A stretch of DNA of 64,000 nt from Bacteroidota bacterium (GTDB taxonomy: Bacteria > Bacteroidota > Ignavibacteria > Ignavibacteriales > Ignavibacteriaceae), in assembly GCA_022564295.1 (NCBI GenBank), contig JADFLR010000001.1, positions 208,957-272,956 of the forward strand. Reading direction: 5' to 3'. Below the pieces are notes generated by a model. That model was not told the origin of the DNA, searched no databases, and saw only the letters and a program-made list of their open reading frames with translations. Numbering within the stretch: position 1 is the first letter of the stretch; the number at the start of each line of letters is the position of its first letter. Below are positions 31,204 to 40,463 of this stretch, in pieces. Both the position numbers and the translations under genes were made by a program.

Positions 31204-31447
31204 TTTACTTCTTGGTTTTTGTTTATAGTCTTTTCAGATACATCAAAAATATACTGCAATTTGAATGAAAAATAAATCACTCATTTTGGGGGATAACTTG
31301 TGTAAAGGTGACAAATAAGGAAATTCGTTCAAAATAAATTAAGTTTAATATATATTTTAAGAAAATTTTGTGGGAAATATAGAACACATCTTTAATAAAT
31401 ATTTTTATCCCAAATCAATTTCATTTGTTCATAATTTTTTATTTTTG

Positions 31448-31463
31448 TCCCGATGTATCGGGA
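31448..31463. repeat. Short palindrome TCCCGAT-GT-ATCGGGA
   Basis: Perfect 7-bp arms with a two-base centre in non-coding sequence. This palindrome type is common as a dispersed repeat in the group; no function is indicated. Confidence 0.6.
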
Positions 31464-31672
31464 AACTCGTTCCGCTCAAATGGGACTCGTTTCACAACTG
31501 CTTCAACTTAACCAAACTCGAACGCTCCGTGATTGCAATTAGTTTATTTCCCTCATCCACAATCGTATTGGATTTAGGATTATAAATAAAAATTCCTTAG
31601 ATATAAAAAAGATTTAAAATAAACTCAATCTAAATTGCTTAGGTATAAACTTATTTCGTTTTTATATTTGCT

Positions 31673-31761
31673 GAACCGAGCATGAAAAATTTCTTACAAT
31701 CAAGAAAATTATAATAATGCGAGTTCCATCTGACCAAAAAGAGAAATTATAACCAGATGAA
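31673..31761. repeat. Copy A of a 90-base intergenic repeat
   Basis: It shares GAGCATGAAAAAT, TAATGCGAGTTCCAT.TGACC and AAATTATAA.CA.ATGAAA, in the same order and spacing, with 40372-40463. I judge about 80% identity by eye. It ends 47 bases before the lipoprotein ATG. Confidence 0.75.
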
Positions 31762-31807
31762 AAGAAGGTGAATCTTTATTTAATAGTAAAATAATCCAGG
31801 GAATAAA

Positions 31808-32356
31808 ATGAGAATCAAAAATTTACCAATTATAATTATTTCTTTTGTGCTAATTTTTCTAACCCAGGGCTGTCTTTTAATGCATTCTGTTTCATACAAA
31901 ATTAAACCCGATGGCGAGGGTGGCGGTACAGCAGTTCTTACCATTGAAAATATTCGTTCAGATGCACTCAACGGATACGAGTTAAAAGAGGATAAAAAAA
32001 ATCTTTTTGAATTTATGTATAAAAGCAATGAATTTATAGCACAGATGAAGGATGAAGGTAAAACGATTACCTCGCGGGAATTGTTTGTTGAAAACGAAAA
32101 TTTAAATGGAATAATAAAATTCAGTTTTGATGATATAGAAATAGTTGAAGGAATAATTTACGAAGAGCCGTTCTACTTTTTAACTCTTTCTCCCGAAGAC
32201 AGTATTATCTCAACAAACGGAGAGGTAATAGTTTCCGATGAATATAAAAGAATAATGTGGGATAACACTGTGAAAGTTTTAAAGTTTAAAATGTTCAGTG
32301 ATGAAGTTGATAACGGTAAATTAGTTAGCATGGCTCAATATTATGAATCAGATTAG
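31808..32356 (+). CDS. Predicted lipoprotein of unknown function
   Basis: 182 residues. Signal peptide II: IIIISFVLIFLTQGC, lipobox LTQG-C with the acylated Cys near residue 22. The mature domain is a small mixed alpha/beta protein (VSYKIKPDGEGGGTAVLTIENI...). No family is recognised. The pattern of a repeated strand near the lipid anchor is like other short lipoproteins of unknown role. Its stop is two bases before the priA start, so the two genes are coupled, but this does not explain its job. Confidence 0.75.
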   Translation: MRIKNLPIIIISFVLIFLTQGCLLMHSVSYKIKPDGEGGGTAVLTIENIRSDALNGYELKEDKKNLFEFMYKSNEFIAQMKDEGKTITSRELFVENENLNGIIKFSFDDIEIVEGIIYEEPFYFLTLSPEDSIISTNGEVIVSDEYKRIMWDNTVKVLKFKMFSDEVDNGKLVSMAQYYESD

Positions 32357-32358
32357 CG

Positions 32359-34830
32359 ATGTATGTTGAAGTTGTTTTCCCGCTGCCATTTAGACAAACA
32401 TTCACTTACAGGGTCCCGGAAGAGTTAGAACCCTTCGCAATAATGGGTGTGCGCACTGTTGCACCTTTTGGTAAAAGAACAATTACTGGATTTATTGTAA
32501 ACACTTCACTCAAAACCTCGGTTAAAGAAAAAATTAAATCCATTTATGATATCCTCGACGACTCTCCCGTTTTAGATAATTTAAGATTAAAATTTTACGA
32601 ATGGTTATCCGACTATTATTTATCCTCTCTTGGTGAGGCATTAAGATTAGCCGTTCCTCTGGGGACTGATGTTGCATCGAAAAGAAAAATTTTGATTGAT
32701 CCTGAATACTGTGAAAAGTTATTATCTGAAGAAAAGAAGAAAACATCTGTACGTGCAACGATTTTAAAAGAGCTTACAACACGCATACAAATCACACAAT
32801 CGCATTTAAGCAAATTAGTTGGGAAGAAAAACATTTACTCCCAAATAAGAACGCTTCAAAAGCAAGGCGCAATAACTATTACGGATGATGTTGAGAAAGC
32901 AAAGGTGAAACCTAAAAAGGTTAAGTACGTTAAACTCAGCAAAACTATTGGAGAGGTTTATGCGGCTTTCCCGGAACTGGAATCACACTCTCCAAAGCAG
33001 GTTAAAATTTTATTAGAATTAATTGCAATAAAATCAAAAGAGAAATTACTTCCCGTTGCTGAACTTCTTCACAAAACCGAATCATCAAAAGCATCAATTG
33101 ACTCTTTACAGAAAAAAGGATTTATCACTGTTTTCGATAAAGAAGTGGAAAGAAGATACTCTGAAGCATACAGCGAAGATCATCAGGAATTAAAAGCAAC
33201 TGTTCAGCAAGCAGCTATTATTAAGAGTGTAGCTCCATTAATTAAAAAAGAAAAATTTCATACCTTCCTTATTCATGGAGTAACCGGAAGCGGTAAAACG
33301 CAGGTTTATATAGAACTAACAAAAGAAGCACTGAAGCAAAAGAAAACAGTTTTAATTTTAGTGCCGGAAATTTCACTTACACCGCAGATGACGTCGCGGC
33401 TCTTTAACAATTTTGGAGACACTGTAACAGTTATTCATAGTCGAATGTCGGCGGGTCAGCGTTTCGATTCATGGCGGAGAGTGTTAAGCGGAAAATCCAG
33501 AGTTGTGATTGGCGCCCGCTCAGCATTGTTTGCTCCTTTAAGAAATATAGGATTAATTGTAGTTGATGAAGAACATGACGCAAGTTATAAACAAGCTGAA
33601 TTGATTCCACGTTACAATGCAAGAGATGCCGCTGTTTATTTGGGTAATCTTAACAAATGCCCTGTAGTGCTTGGTTCTGCAACACCATCCATAGAAAGTA
33701 TGTACAATGCAAAAACCGGTAAGTATCAGTTGCTGGAACTTCCCGAAAGAATAGATGATGCAAAACTTCCGCATATAAAATTTGTAAATATTAATATTGA
33801 ACGAAAGAAGAAAAAAATGGAGAATGTTTTCTCCAGAACTCTTTTAGATAAAATTGAAGACCGATTGAAGAAAAAGGAAGGAACAATCATTCTTCAAAAC
33901 AGGAGAGGATTTTCCACACAAATTTACTGCGAAGATTGTGGTGAAGTTGAGACTTGCGATAACTGTTCAGTGCCGATGGTTTTTCACATAAATAAAAATA
34001 TCATACAATGTCATTACTGCGGATTGGTTAAAGACGTTCCGGGTGCATGCACAAACTGTGGTTCGCTGGCGATTAAATATTTTGGAACGGGGACCGAGCG
34101 TGTAGAAGATGAACTTGCTTATTATTTTCCTTCGGCAAATATAACAAGAGTAGATTCTGATTCTATTTCGCGCAAAGCAGTGCTTAGTAAAATACTATTG
34201 TCTTTTAGTAAAGGGGATATTGATATTCTTGTTGGTACTCAAATGGTTTCTAAAGGATTGGATTTTTCGAGAGTTACCTTGGTTGGTGTGATAGCTGCAG
34301 AAACAACTTTATGGCTGCCGGATTTTAGAGCGGATGAAAGAACATTCCAGTTGCTTACACAGGTTTCTGGGAGAGCCGGAAGAAGCCAGGTTCCCGGTGA
34401 AGTGATTATACAAACACAAAATGAAAAACACTTTACTTTACAAATGGTTTTAAAGAATGATTACTTTGGATTTTACAATAAAGAATTAGCAGACAGACAA
34501 AAGATGGGTTATCCTCCGTTTACACGAATTGCACTAATCGAAACAAAAGATCAATCCGAAAAAAAGGCGAGGGGAGCAATTTATGATTTTTACAACGAAT
34601 TGAAAAAATATAAAAAGTGGCTTAATATTTCTTCTCCTGCCTATGCAGTTATAGCAAGATTAAAAGATAATTACCGTTTTCACATATTAATAAAAAGCAG
34701 TAAAGATGATGATCCGGGCGGAGCAGTATTACGCAAGGCAATACTCGATTCGTTTGTTGAGTTTAACAGGAAGTCGCGTTATAAAGATGTAAAACTCTTT
34801 TATGATATTGATCCGCAGAGCATAATGTGA
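32359..34830 (+). CDS. priA: Primosomal protein N' (PriA helicase)
   Basis: 823 residues. PriA restarts stalled forks by binding the fork and loading the replicative helicase. The N-terminal 3'-DNA-binding domain (FPLPFRQTFTYRVPEEL) is followed by a winged helix. Superfamily 2 helicase motifs are next: Walker A GVTGSGKTQ near 308, DEEH near 402, GSATPSIES. The zinc-binding Cys cluster (CEDCGEVETCDNC...CHYCG...CTNCGS, about 523-567) and a C-terminal domain follow. It begins two bases after the lipoprotein stop. Confidence 0.96.
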   Translation: MYVEVVFPLPFRQTFTYRVPEELEPFAIMGVRTVAPFGKRTITGFIVNTSLKTSVKEKIKSIYDILDDSPVLDNLRLKFYEWLSDYYLSSLGEALRLAVPLGTDVASKRKILIDPEYCEKLLSEEKKKTSVRATILKELTTRIQITQSHLSKLVGKKNIYSQIRTLQKQGAITITDDVEKAKVKPKKVKYVKLSKTIGEVYAAFPELESHSPKQVKILLELIAIKSKEKLLPVAELLHKTESSKASIDSLQKKGFITVFDKEVERRYSEAYSEDHQELKATVQQAAIIKSVAPLIKKEKFHTFLIHGVTGSGKTQVYIELTKEALKQKKTVLILVPEISLTPQMTSRLFNNFGDTVTVIHSRMSAGQRFDSWRRVLSGKSRVVIGARSALFAPLRNIGLIVVDEEHDASYKQAELIPRYNARDAAVYLGNLNKCPVVLGSATPSIESMYNAKTGKYQLLELPERIDDAKLPHIKFVNINIERKKKKMENVFSRTLLDKIEDRLKKKEGTIILQNRRGFSTQIYCEDCGEVETCDNCSVPMVFHINKNIIQCHYCGLVKDVPGACTNCGSLAIKYFGTGTERVEDELAYYFPSANITRVDSDSISRKAVLSKILLSFSKGDIDILVGTQMVSKGLDFSRVTLVGVIAAETTLWLPDFRADERTFQLLTQVSGRAGRSQVPGEVIIQTQNEKHFTLQMVLKNDYFGFYNKELADRQKMGYPPFTRIALIETKDQSEKKARGAIYDFYNELKKYKKWLNISSPAYAVIARLKDNYRFHILIKSSKDDDPGGAVLRKAILDSFVEFNRKSRYKDVKLFYDIDPQSIM

Positions 34831-35229
34831 AATGATAAGTGCTAGTCACCTTCGAACTAGTTGAGTTAGAGGTGACTGGCACTTATAACTGTTCTTATCT
34901 TTTTACATTTAAACTAAAATTCCTTCATTTATCTTATCAATAATTAATCATTAGTTATAGGTGGCTTGATTATACGTGTTAGGACAATATAAAATGTAAC
35001 CGAAGCATTAGTCATTAAGTCAAAATAAGAAGTAACTTAAACATATAAAATATGTTAAATATTTAATAAGTTTAACACAGATGATAATAATGATATTGGG
35101 GACAGAATCGTTAGGGGTGTATTGATTGAACCCATTCATTTTTTTTAACGCTAAGCATCCTACTGAATTTACTTAACTTAACGTGAAATAAAAAACCAGG
35201 TGGAATAGTTTCATAATAAAGGAGTTTCA
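34831..35229. other. 399-base intergenic region upstream of the degraded locus
   Basis: It begins with the hairpin at 34835-34886 just after priA. The rest is AT-rich with no open frame or RNA motif I trust. AAAGGAG at 35218-35224 is the ribosome-binding site of the following broken gene. Confidence 0.5.
34835..34886. terminator. Long hairpin after priA (AAGTGCYAGTCACCT element)
   Basis: Left arm ATAAGTGCTAGTCACCT (34835-34851) and right arm AGGTGACTGGCACTTAT (34870-34886) pair over 17 bp with one G-T wobble and an 18-base loop. It starts 4 bases after the priA stop. A related hairpin lies at 37932-37965, beyond the two broken genes. It could serve as a terminator, a REP unit, or both. Confidence 0.65.
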
Positions 35230-36361
35230 ATGAAGCCATTTAATATTTTCAACATTGTATCTTTAATAGTGCCTACTATTTTGTTTTCTTACATAGCTTT
35301 AATTCCGCATAAAATCCTCTCTCAACAATTAGATGTTCAGATGTCCTATCTTAAAGAAGAGCTTCCTACCGCTCTGAATTTAATTTCCTGGCGTCCTTTG
35401 AAGGATTATAATGAAGTAAAAAACATTAATGAATATGTCTATTCAAAACCAAATGGTATCTGGTTATCTGAGAATGGACATAAAACACTATTATGGGAAG
35501 GAAGAACAAGCCTATTGCCATACTTTAAATGGTCGAAAAATGGCGACAAATTATTCTTTATTGGTGATGTGAATGAAAGCCATGGTATTATAGTATGCGA
35601 GATAGAAAACCTTGAAACCCACTTTATCAAGCCCCCGACCGGAATATTGATAAGTTCTGGCTGGTGTTTATCTCCCGATGGAAATAAAATTGCGCTGACA
35701 GGTCAACAAAAGGTTATTGATGAAAAATATCCAGGAGGAAAAAAAGATGAATATTATATATACACATGTAATTATGATGGTTCAAACATGCAAGAGATAG
35801 CAAATGGGACAGTTACTTCCTGGTCTCCTAATGAAGATAATATTTTATTTTCACTAGGTGAAGAGAAGGTTAGCGAGTCAAGCTATTTGGGATTTGTTGT
35901 GAAACAATATATATGGTCACATAATTTAATTACTAAAGAAAATAGAAAATTGGTATTTATTCCTGGTTATAAGCCGAATTTTTCTCCGAACAAGATGAAG
36001 TTCTATTTTCATATAAATGGAAGCAACGATATATATTTATGATTTAGAACAGTCGTTGTTTATATCTATACCTTTCACTCTGGACAATTATGAGCATGTA
36101 TGGTCTCCCGATGGTAGTAAAATTGCATTCGTCGCGCGTGAAACTAGCCGTTTGGGAGAAACACATTTGGAAAAGATTACTAATAGCGATATATGGATAG
36201 TCGATTCCGATGGTAATGGACTAACCAATTTAACTACAACTGGTCAAGGATATTTCGAGAGTTCACCTATATGGATTGATTACCAAACTATGATTATAGA
36301 ACAAAAGCTCAATAATGAAGAAACGAAAAATGTTGTTCTGACTATTAGCCAAAAACAATAG
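35230..36361 (+). pseudogene. TolB/PD40-like exported protein, frameshifted
   Basis: The first frame (35230-36042, 270 codons) and a second one (from about 36017 to 36361, 114 codons) are parts of one gene: the first ends ...HINGSNDIYL, while the second reads ...IYIYDLEQSLF and continues the same domain. The switch lies at an AT run, GATATATATTTATGAT, around 36029-36044. Restoring frame needs two added bases or equivalent. The protein has a signal peptide (FNIVSLIVPTILFSYIALI) and PD40/WD-like propeller blades (WSPNEDNILFSL, WSPDGSKIAFVA), as in TolB. A sequencing error or dinucleotide slippage are both possible. A start with AAAGGAG 5 bases upstream looks functional. Confidence 0.8.
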
Positions 36362-36435
36362 CATATTCAAATAAGTTTTGCTATTTGCTTATAATAAAAA
36401 AACTTTTAAATCTTAACCTTTCGAGAGGTTTTTAT

Positions 36436-37893
36436 ATGAGAAATTTAATTTACGTACGTTTTATACTTTTAGTTTCTTTAACATTCTGCATTTTGTTACC
36501 CCCAAAAAATTTCAGTCAAACAATATTCAAATTCATTGTATTGGACGCTGGTCATGGCGGAATTGATCCTGGAGCACTAGGTTACAATGGAAGTGCTGAT
36601 CCAAATGAAAAGGATTTTACTCTTTCAACCCTACAAAACGCCGATATTTTGTGTTCATCTATAGGATTGGTAGTGTCAACGAGAGTAAATGATCAAACAT
36701 TAACCTTTAGTGAGCGTGGCGATATTGGAAATGGTATAACACCAGATGGATTTGGAAGAATTGTCACAAATATAGATGATGTTTCGGCTTTTGTTAGCAT
36801 TCATTTCAACTCTATCGGATCTCAAACTCCCTGAGGAACACAAGTCTATGCTTATACCAATCGTGGGCTTGAAGAACCTACACAAACCCCAGAGAGTGAT
36901 AATACCACATCATGTCAAGGACTCATATTTTCTGGAAATATGTTAGATAATGTTCTTTATGAAACTGAGCGAGAATATTATAGAAATGGGCAATGGATAT
37001 TTTTTGATTCCCAACCGGATGGTGGGGATGGAATATGGGGTAATAATTGGGATATATTTGGTGTACTACAATATGGAAATTCCGATGATCATGCTGTTGT
37101 ATTGGTAGAATTCGAGTATATCTCAAATCCGGAAGTTTGGACTATTGTTGAACCAATCGGGGTATATTATAACATGTTTTATCACAGAAACGCAGTATAT
37201 GCTGTACTTAGAGCATGGGATGATTATGAAAATTGGGGTCTAGACCCGTATAATTTCTCGAGTAGCACAGCTTGTCAACCTGGAGGAGATCCGCCTCCAC
37301 AACTACCTCAAAACTTTGCCGGAACAACGTATAACAACCACCCAAAACTAACCTGGGATAATATAGAGCCGGATATAGAGTATGTTGAAATTTGGTGGCA
37401 AATAGTTGCCGATATAAAGAATCCTGGTGCTTGGAATTTACTATCCACAACTACCAATACATTTTTTATAGATTACGGAGTGTCTTTAGGAGACGGTGAT
37501 TATGTAAAATATAAGGTAAGATGTAAAGATTACAGTGGTAATTATTCATATTATACAAATATCATTTCTTATGAGTTCAGTGGATTACAAAAACAAAACA
37601 TTGTCAATCAATCCATTGAATACCAGCTTTTCTCAAACTTTCCGAATCCATTCAATCCTTCGACAGAAATCACTTACTCAATAGCACAAGATGCAGATGT
37701 GACATTAAGAATTTACGATATCCTGGGTACACAAGTAGCAGAATTAGTAAACGAAGCACAAACAGCAGGAAATCACACGATTAATTTCAGCGCATCAATC
37801 TTATCAAGCGGAGTTTACATATACCGTATAACAGCATCTAATAACGGAAGGATATTATTTACAGATGCAAAACAGATGATCCTCCTTCGTTAA
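36436..37893 (+). pseudogene. N-acetylmuramoyl-L-alanine amidase with T9SS domain, interrupted by an in-frame TGA
   Basis: From ATG 36436 (AGAGG 7 bases upstream) the frame reads a signal peptide, then an Amidase_3 domain with zinc ligands His40 (DAGHGG), Glu58 (NEKDF) and His123 (SIHFNS), and stops at TGA 36832-36834 (codon 133). The same frame continues without another stop to 37893: GTQVYAYTN, then VEFEYISNPE with the catalytic Glu, a fibronectin-like region, and a T9SS sorting domain (LFSNFPNPFNPSTEITYS...KQMILLR). The amidase would cut peptide stems from glycan strands. A product ending at the TGA would lack the catalytic Glu and the secretion tail. It is a nonsense mutation, a sequencing error or readthrough. 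486 codons in all. Confidence 0.85.
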
Positions 37894-37900
37894 AACTACT

Positions 37901-37914
37901 GAGGACAAGTCCTC
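37901..37914. repeat. Palindrome GAGGAC-AA-GTCCTC
   Basis: Perfect 6-bp arms just past the amidase end, in a stretch that repeats TCCTCCTTCG(T/C)TAAA twice. Confidence 0.55.
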
Positions 37915-37931
37915 CTTCGCTAAAGCCTCAA

Positions 37932-37965
37932 AAGTGCCGGTCACCTTAAAAAAAGGCCAGCACTT
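37932..37965. terminator. Hairpin between the degraded amidase and the Yip1 gene
   Basis: AAGTGCCGGTCACCTT (37932-37947) faces AAGGCCAGCACTT (37953-37965): same sequence family as the hairpin at 34835-34886. It lies between convergent genes and is followed by A-rich sequence, so it can terminate either strand. Confidence 0.55.
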
Positions 37966-37983
37966 GAAAAAAGTATTTATCTC

Positions 37984-38796
37984 TCAACCAAATCCCATTC
38001 CTAATGCCATTAGAATCAAATCTCCTATTATCCAAAATACAAACACCATAACAATAAATTTTACAATGGCATCAGACTTGAACATCTTAGCCAGCCCAAT
38101 CCCAACAACAGTATAAAACCAAATTGCAAACGGGTCAATTCTTCCTAAAAGAAAAGAAGTAATAGTTCCTTTTTCCGCACCTAAAAATGAAGCAGCGCTT
38201 GTATCGAATAACAGTTTATTCATAACCATTGATAGAATTGCAATAACAATTACCTGCACAACGAGAATGTAAACAGGCAGTCCTCGTGCAATTAGAGTCC
38301 CGCTATAGGTACCTTCTCCTTTAAGCGCAAACTTTGAAATAAGAAAATAAACTAATGCCATAAAAAACAAACCGAGAAAAGTATAAACAACGGCTGTAAC
38401 GGAACGCATAACAGGACCGGTGAAGAATTTCATTCCTCCTCTTGTCTGTTCCAGTGCGGTTTCTTTTTCCGATTCGGTCATTTCGCCCCTTTGTACTTTT
38501 TCATCAAACTGGGCTTCTACTTCTGCCACTTTTTCATCAAGCATTTCATCAAACTGCAATTTTATTTCAGGATTTTGAAACAGGATGAAATTTGATATAA
38601 TTGCGATAATCAAAAAACTGATTACGGGAATAAACCAATCCATTGCCTTTGGTGAAAGCTTTGCAATTGCATCAAAAGTTTTTCCCGGCTCTGTAAACAC
38701 ACCGATCATTTTATCGGAATGGTTTAATTCCTCCTCTTGTTCAGGTACATGGTCATTTAATTGTTCGTTGATCTCATTTGTATCAGCTGGGTCCAT
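37984..38796 (-). CDS. Yip1-domain membrane protein
   Basis: 270 residues. The N-terminal 35 residues are polar. A membrane helix about 55-75 (DWFIPVISFLIIAIISNFIL) is followed by a helical acidic loop (FDEMLDEKVAEVEAQFDEKVQRG) and four more hydrophobic segments. IGVFTEPGKTFDAIA is the usual lead-in of Yip1-family proteins. Bacterial members are multi-pass inner-membrane proteins of unknown job. The gene stands alone, divergent from tnaA. Confidence 0.8.
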   Translation of the reverse strand: MDPADTNEINEQLNDHVPEQEEELNHSDKMIGVFTEPGKTFDAIAKLSPKAMDWFIPVISFLIIAIISNFILFQNPEIKLQFDEMLDEKVAEVEAQFDEKVQRGEMTESEKETALEQTRGGMKFFTGPVMRSVTAVVYTFLGLFFMALVYFLISKFALKGEGTYSGTLIARGLPVYILVVQVIVIAILSMVMNKLLFDTSAASFLGAEKGTITSFLLGRIDPFAIWFYTVVGIGLAKMFKSDAIVKFIVMVFVFWIIGDLILMALGMGFG

Positions 38797-38991
38797 TTTT
38801 CTCCTCCTCTAAAATTAGTTTTAGATTGTATATTAAAAAATTATCTATACTTTAGCGAAAAGGCAAACAAAAATGTGATTGATGAGTGAATTTATTTAAA
38901 GAAGTTTACTTTGGATAGAGAAAAGTCTCCAACCATTTATTAAATTTGAACTAATAATAATCAATTAGATTTTAATAAACAGAAAGAAAAT

Positions 38992-40371
38992 ATGAAGCCG
39001 AAAACAATAATCGAACCATTCAAAATAAAATCGGTTGAACCAATTAGATTTACAACCAGGGAGGAAAGAGAAAAACTTTTAAAAGATGCAGGGTATAATC
39101 CGTTTATGCTGTATGCCGATGATGTGCTGATTGATTTGCTTACCGACAGCGGAACATCGGCAATGAGTGCAAAGCAATGGGCTGGAATAATGGAAGGCGA
39201 TGAATCTTATGCAGGTTCAAAAAGTTTTTACAAATTTGAAAGTGCTGTTAACAAGATAACGCACATGAAACATATCATTCCCACTCACCAGGGAAGAGCT
39301 GCGGAAAAGATACTGTTTTCAGTTGTTGGCGGACCCGGGAAATATTTTCCCAACAATACACACTTCGATACAACAAGGGCAAACATTGAATTTACAGGAG
39401 CCGAAGCAAACGACTTGTTAACCGAAATTGGAAAACAACCGGAAAAGAGAGCTGATTTTAAGGGTAATATGGATATTGAAAAACTTGAAGCATTCATAAA
39501 TGAAAAAGGATTTGAGAATATTCCGCTTTGTATGATCACAGTTACTAATAACTCCGGAGGTGGTCAACCGGTTTCTATGCAAAATATTCGTGAAGCGAAA
39601 GAAGTATGTAAAAAATATAATATCCCGCTCTTTCTTGATGCATGCCGTTTTGCGGAAAATGCTTATTTCATAAAATTACGTGAGAAAGGATATCAGGATA
39701 AATCGGTTTTAGAAATTGCACAGGAAATGTTTTCCTATGCTGATGGTGCAACAATGAGTGCAAAAAAAGATGCCCTGGTTAACATTGGCGGCTTTCTTGC
39801 ATTAAACGATGATGAACTTGCAATGAAGTGCAGAAATCTTTTAATAGTAACAGAGGGTTTTCCTACTTACGGTGGGCTTGCCGGAAGAGATTTAGAAGCA
39901 GTTGCTCAAGGTTTGGAAGAGGTTGTTGATGAACATTATCTTGAGTACAGAATCAAAAGTGTTGAGTATCTGGGCAACAAAATTGTTGAAGGAGGTGTAC
40001 CGATAATTGAACCGCCCGGCGGACATGCAATTTACATTGATGCTAAAAGATTACTCCCTAATGTTCCACCCGAACAATATCCCGGACAATCGATTGTTTG
40101 TGAATTATATCTTGAGGGCGGAATACGCGCTGTTGAGATTGGCAGCGTTATGTTCGGCAAATACGACGATAATGGAAAGTTGATTCCTGCAATGATGGAG
40201 CTTGTAAGAATGGCAATTCCGCGAAGGGTTTACACTCAAAGTCATATTGATTACTTAATTGAAATTATTCTCGAAGTGTTTAATACACGTGAAAAACTTA
40301 AAGGTTATAAAATAACTTACGAAGCACCTATGCTAAGGCATTTTACAGCAAGATTTGAACCGCTAAAATAA
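38992..40371 (+). CDS. tnaA: Tryptophanase
   Basis: 459 residues, PLP-dependent beta-eliminating lyase converting tryptophan to indole, pyruvate and ammonia. The PLP Lys is in SAKKD near 259, with FLDACRFAENAY before it. I prefer tryptophanase to tyrosine phenol-lyase because the discriminating regions read GIRAVEIGS (TPL has Arg-rich RSMERG) and LRHFTA (TPL RFFTA), and THFDTTRAN keeps the Asp of tryptophanases. No tnaC-like leader peptide is evident in the 195 bases upstream. It is a monocistron. Confidence 0.93.
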   Translation: MKPKTIIEPFKIKSVEPIRFTTREEREKLLKDAGYNPFMLYADDVLIDLLTDSGTSAMSAKQWAGIMEGDESYAGSKSFYKFESAVNKITHMKHIIPTHQGRAAEKILFSVVGGPGKYFPNNTHFDTTRANIEFTGAEANDLLTEIGKQPEKRADFKGNMDIEKLEAFINEKGFENIPLCMITVTNNSGGGQPVSMQNIREAKEVCKKYNIPLFLDACRFAENAYFIKLREKGYQDKSVLEIAQEMFSYADGATMSAKKDALVNIGGFLALNDDELAMKCRNLLIVTEGFPTYGGLAGRDLEAVAQGLEEVVDEHYLEYRIKSVEYLGNKIVEGGVPIIEPPGGHAIYIDAKRLLPNVPPEQYPGQSIVCELYLEGGIRAVEIGSVMFGKYDDNGKLIPAMMELVRMAIPRRVYTQSHIDYLIEIILEVFNTREKLKGYKITYEAPMLRHFTARFEPLK

Positions 40372-40463
40372 ATGAAACGAGCATGAAAAATCTATTTACA
40401 AACAAGATAATGATTATAATGCGAGTTCCATATGACCTCAATTTAAAATTATAATCATATGAA
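40372..40463. repeat. Copy B of a 90-base intergenic repeat
   Basis: Matches 31673-31761 over the full length. It runs up to and into the ATG of the next gene (CATATGAAA), so it may carry that gene's promoter or translation signals. Confidence 0.75.

Larger units (their letters stand above)
31204..31807. other. 604-base intergenic region between the kinase and lipoprotein genes
   Basis: I see no convincing gene. It holds a TCCCGAT-GT-ATCGGGA palindrome (31448-31463), the repeat at 31673-31761 shared with 40372-40463, and a kinase promoter candidate. Reading the minus strand, a TATTTTTG (plus-strand complement at 31244-31251) fits the Bacteroidota -7 box TAnnTTTG about 40 bases before the kinase start, but no TTG -33 box is at the right distance. 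Confidence 0.5.

Noticed and set aside
31370..31585. A 71-codon open frame in the gap after the sensor kinase
   Set aside because: It lacks an ATG at its start, covers a palindrome and looks like repeat sequence. No ribosome site and no protein-like pattern.
36832..36834. The amidase TGA as a selenocysteine codon
   Set aside because: The position is a loop before GTQVY where no Cys is expected, and no convincing SECIS-like hairpin follows.
38797..38991. tnaC-like leader upstream of tryptophanase
   Set aside because: I found no short frame with a Trp codon and no Rho-type region. Only M-S-E-F-I-stop is readable.
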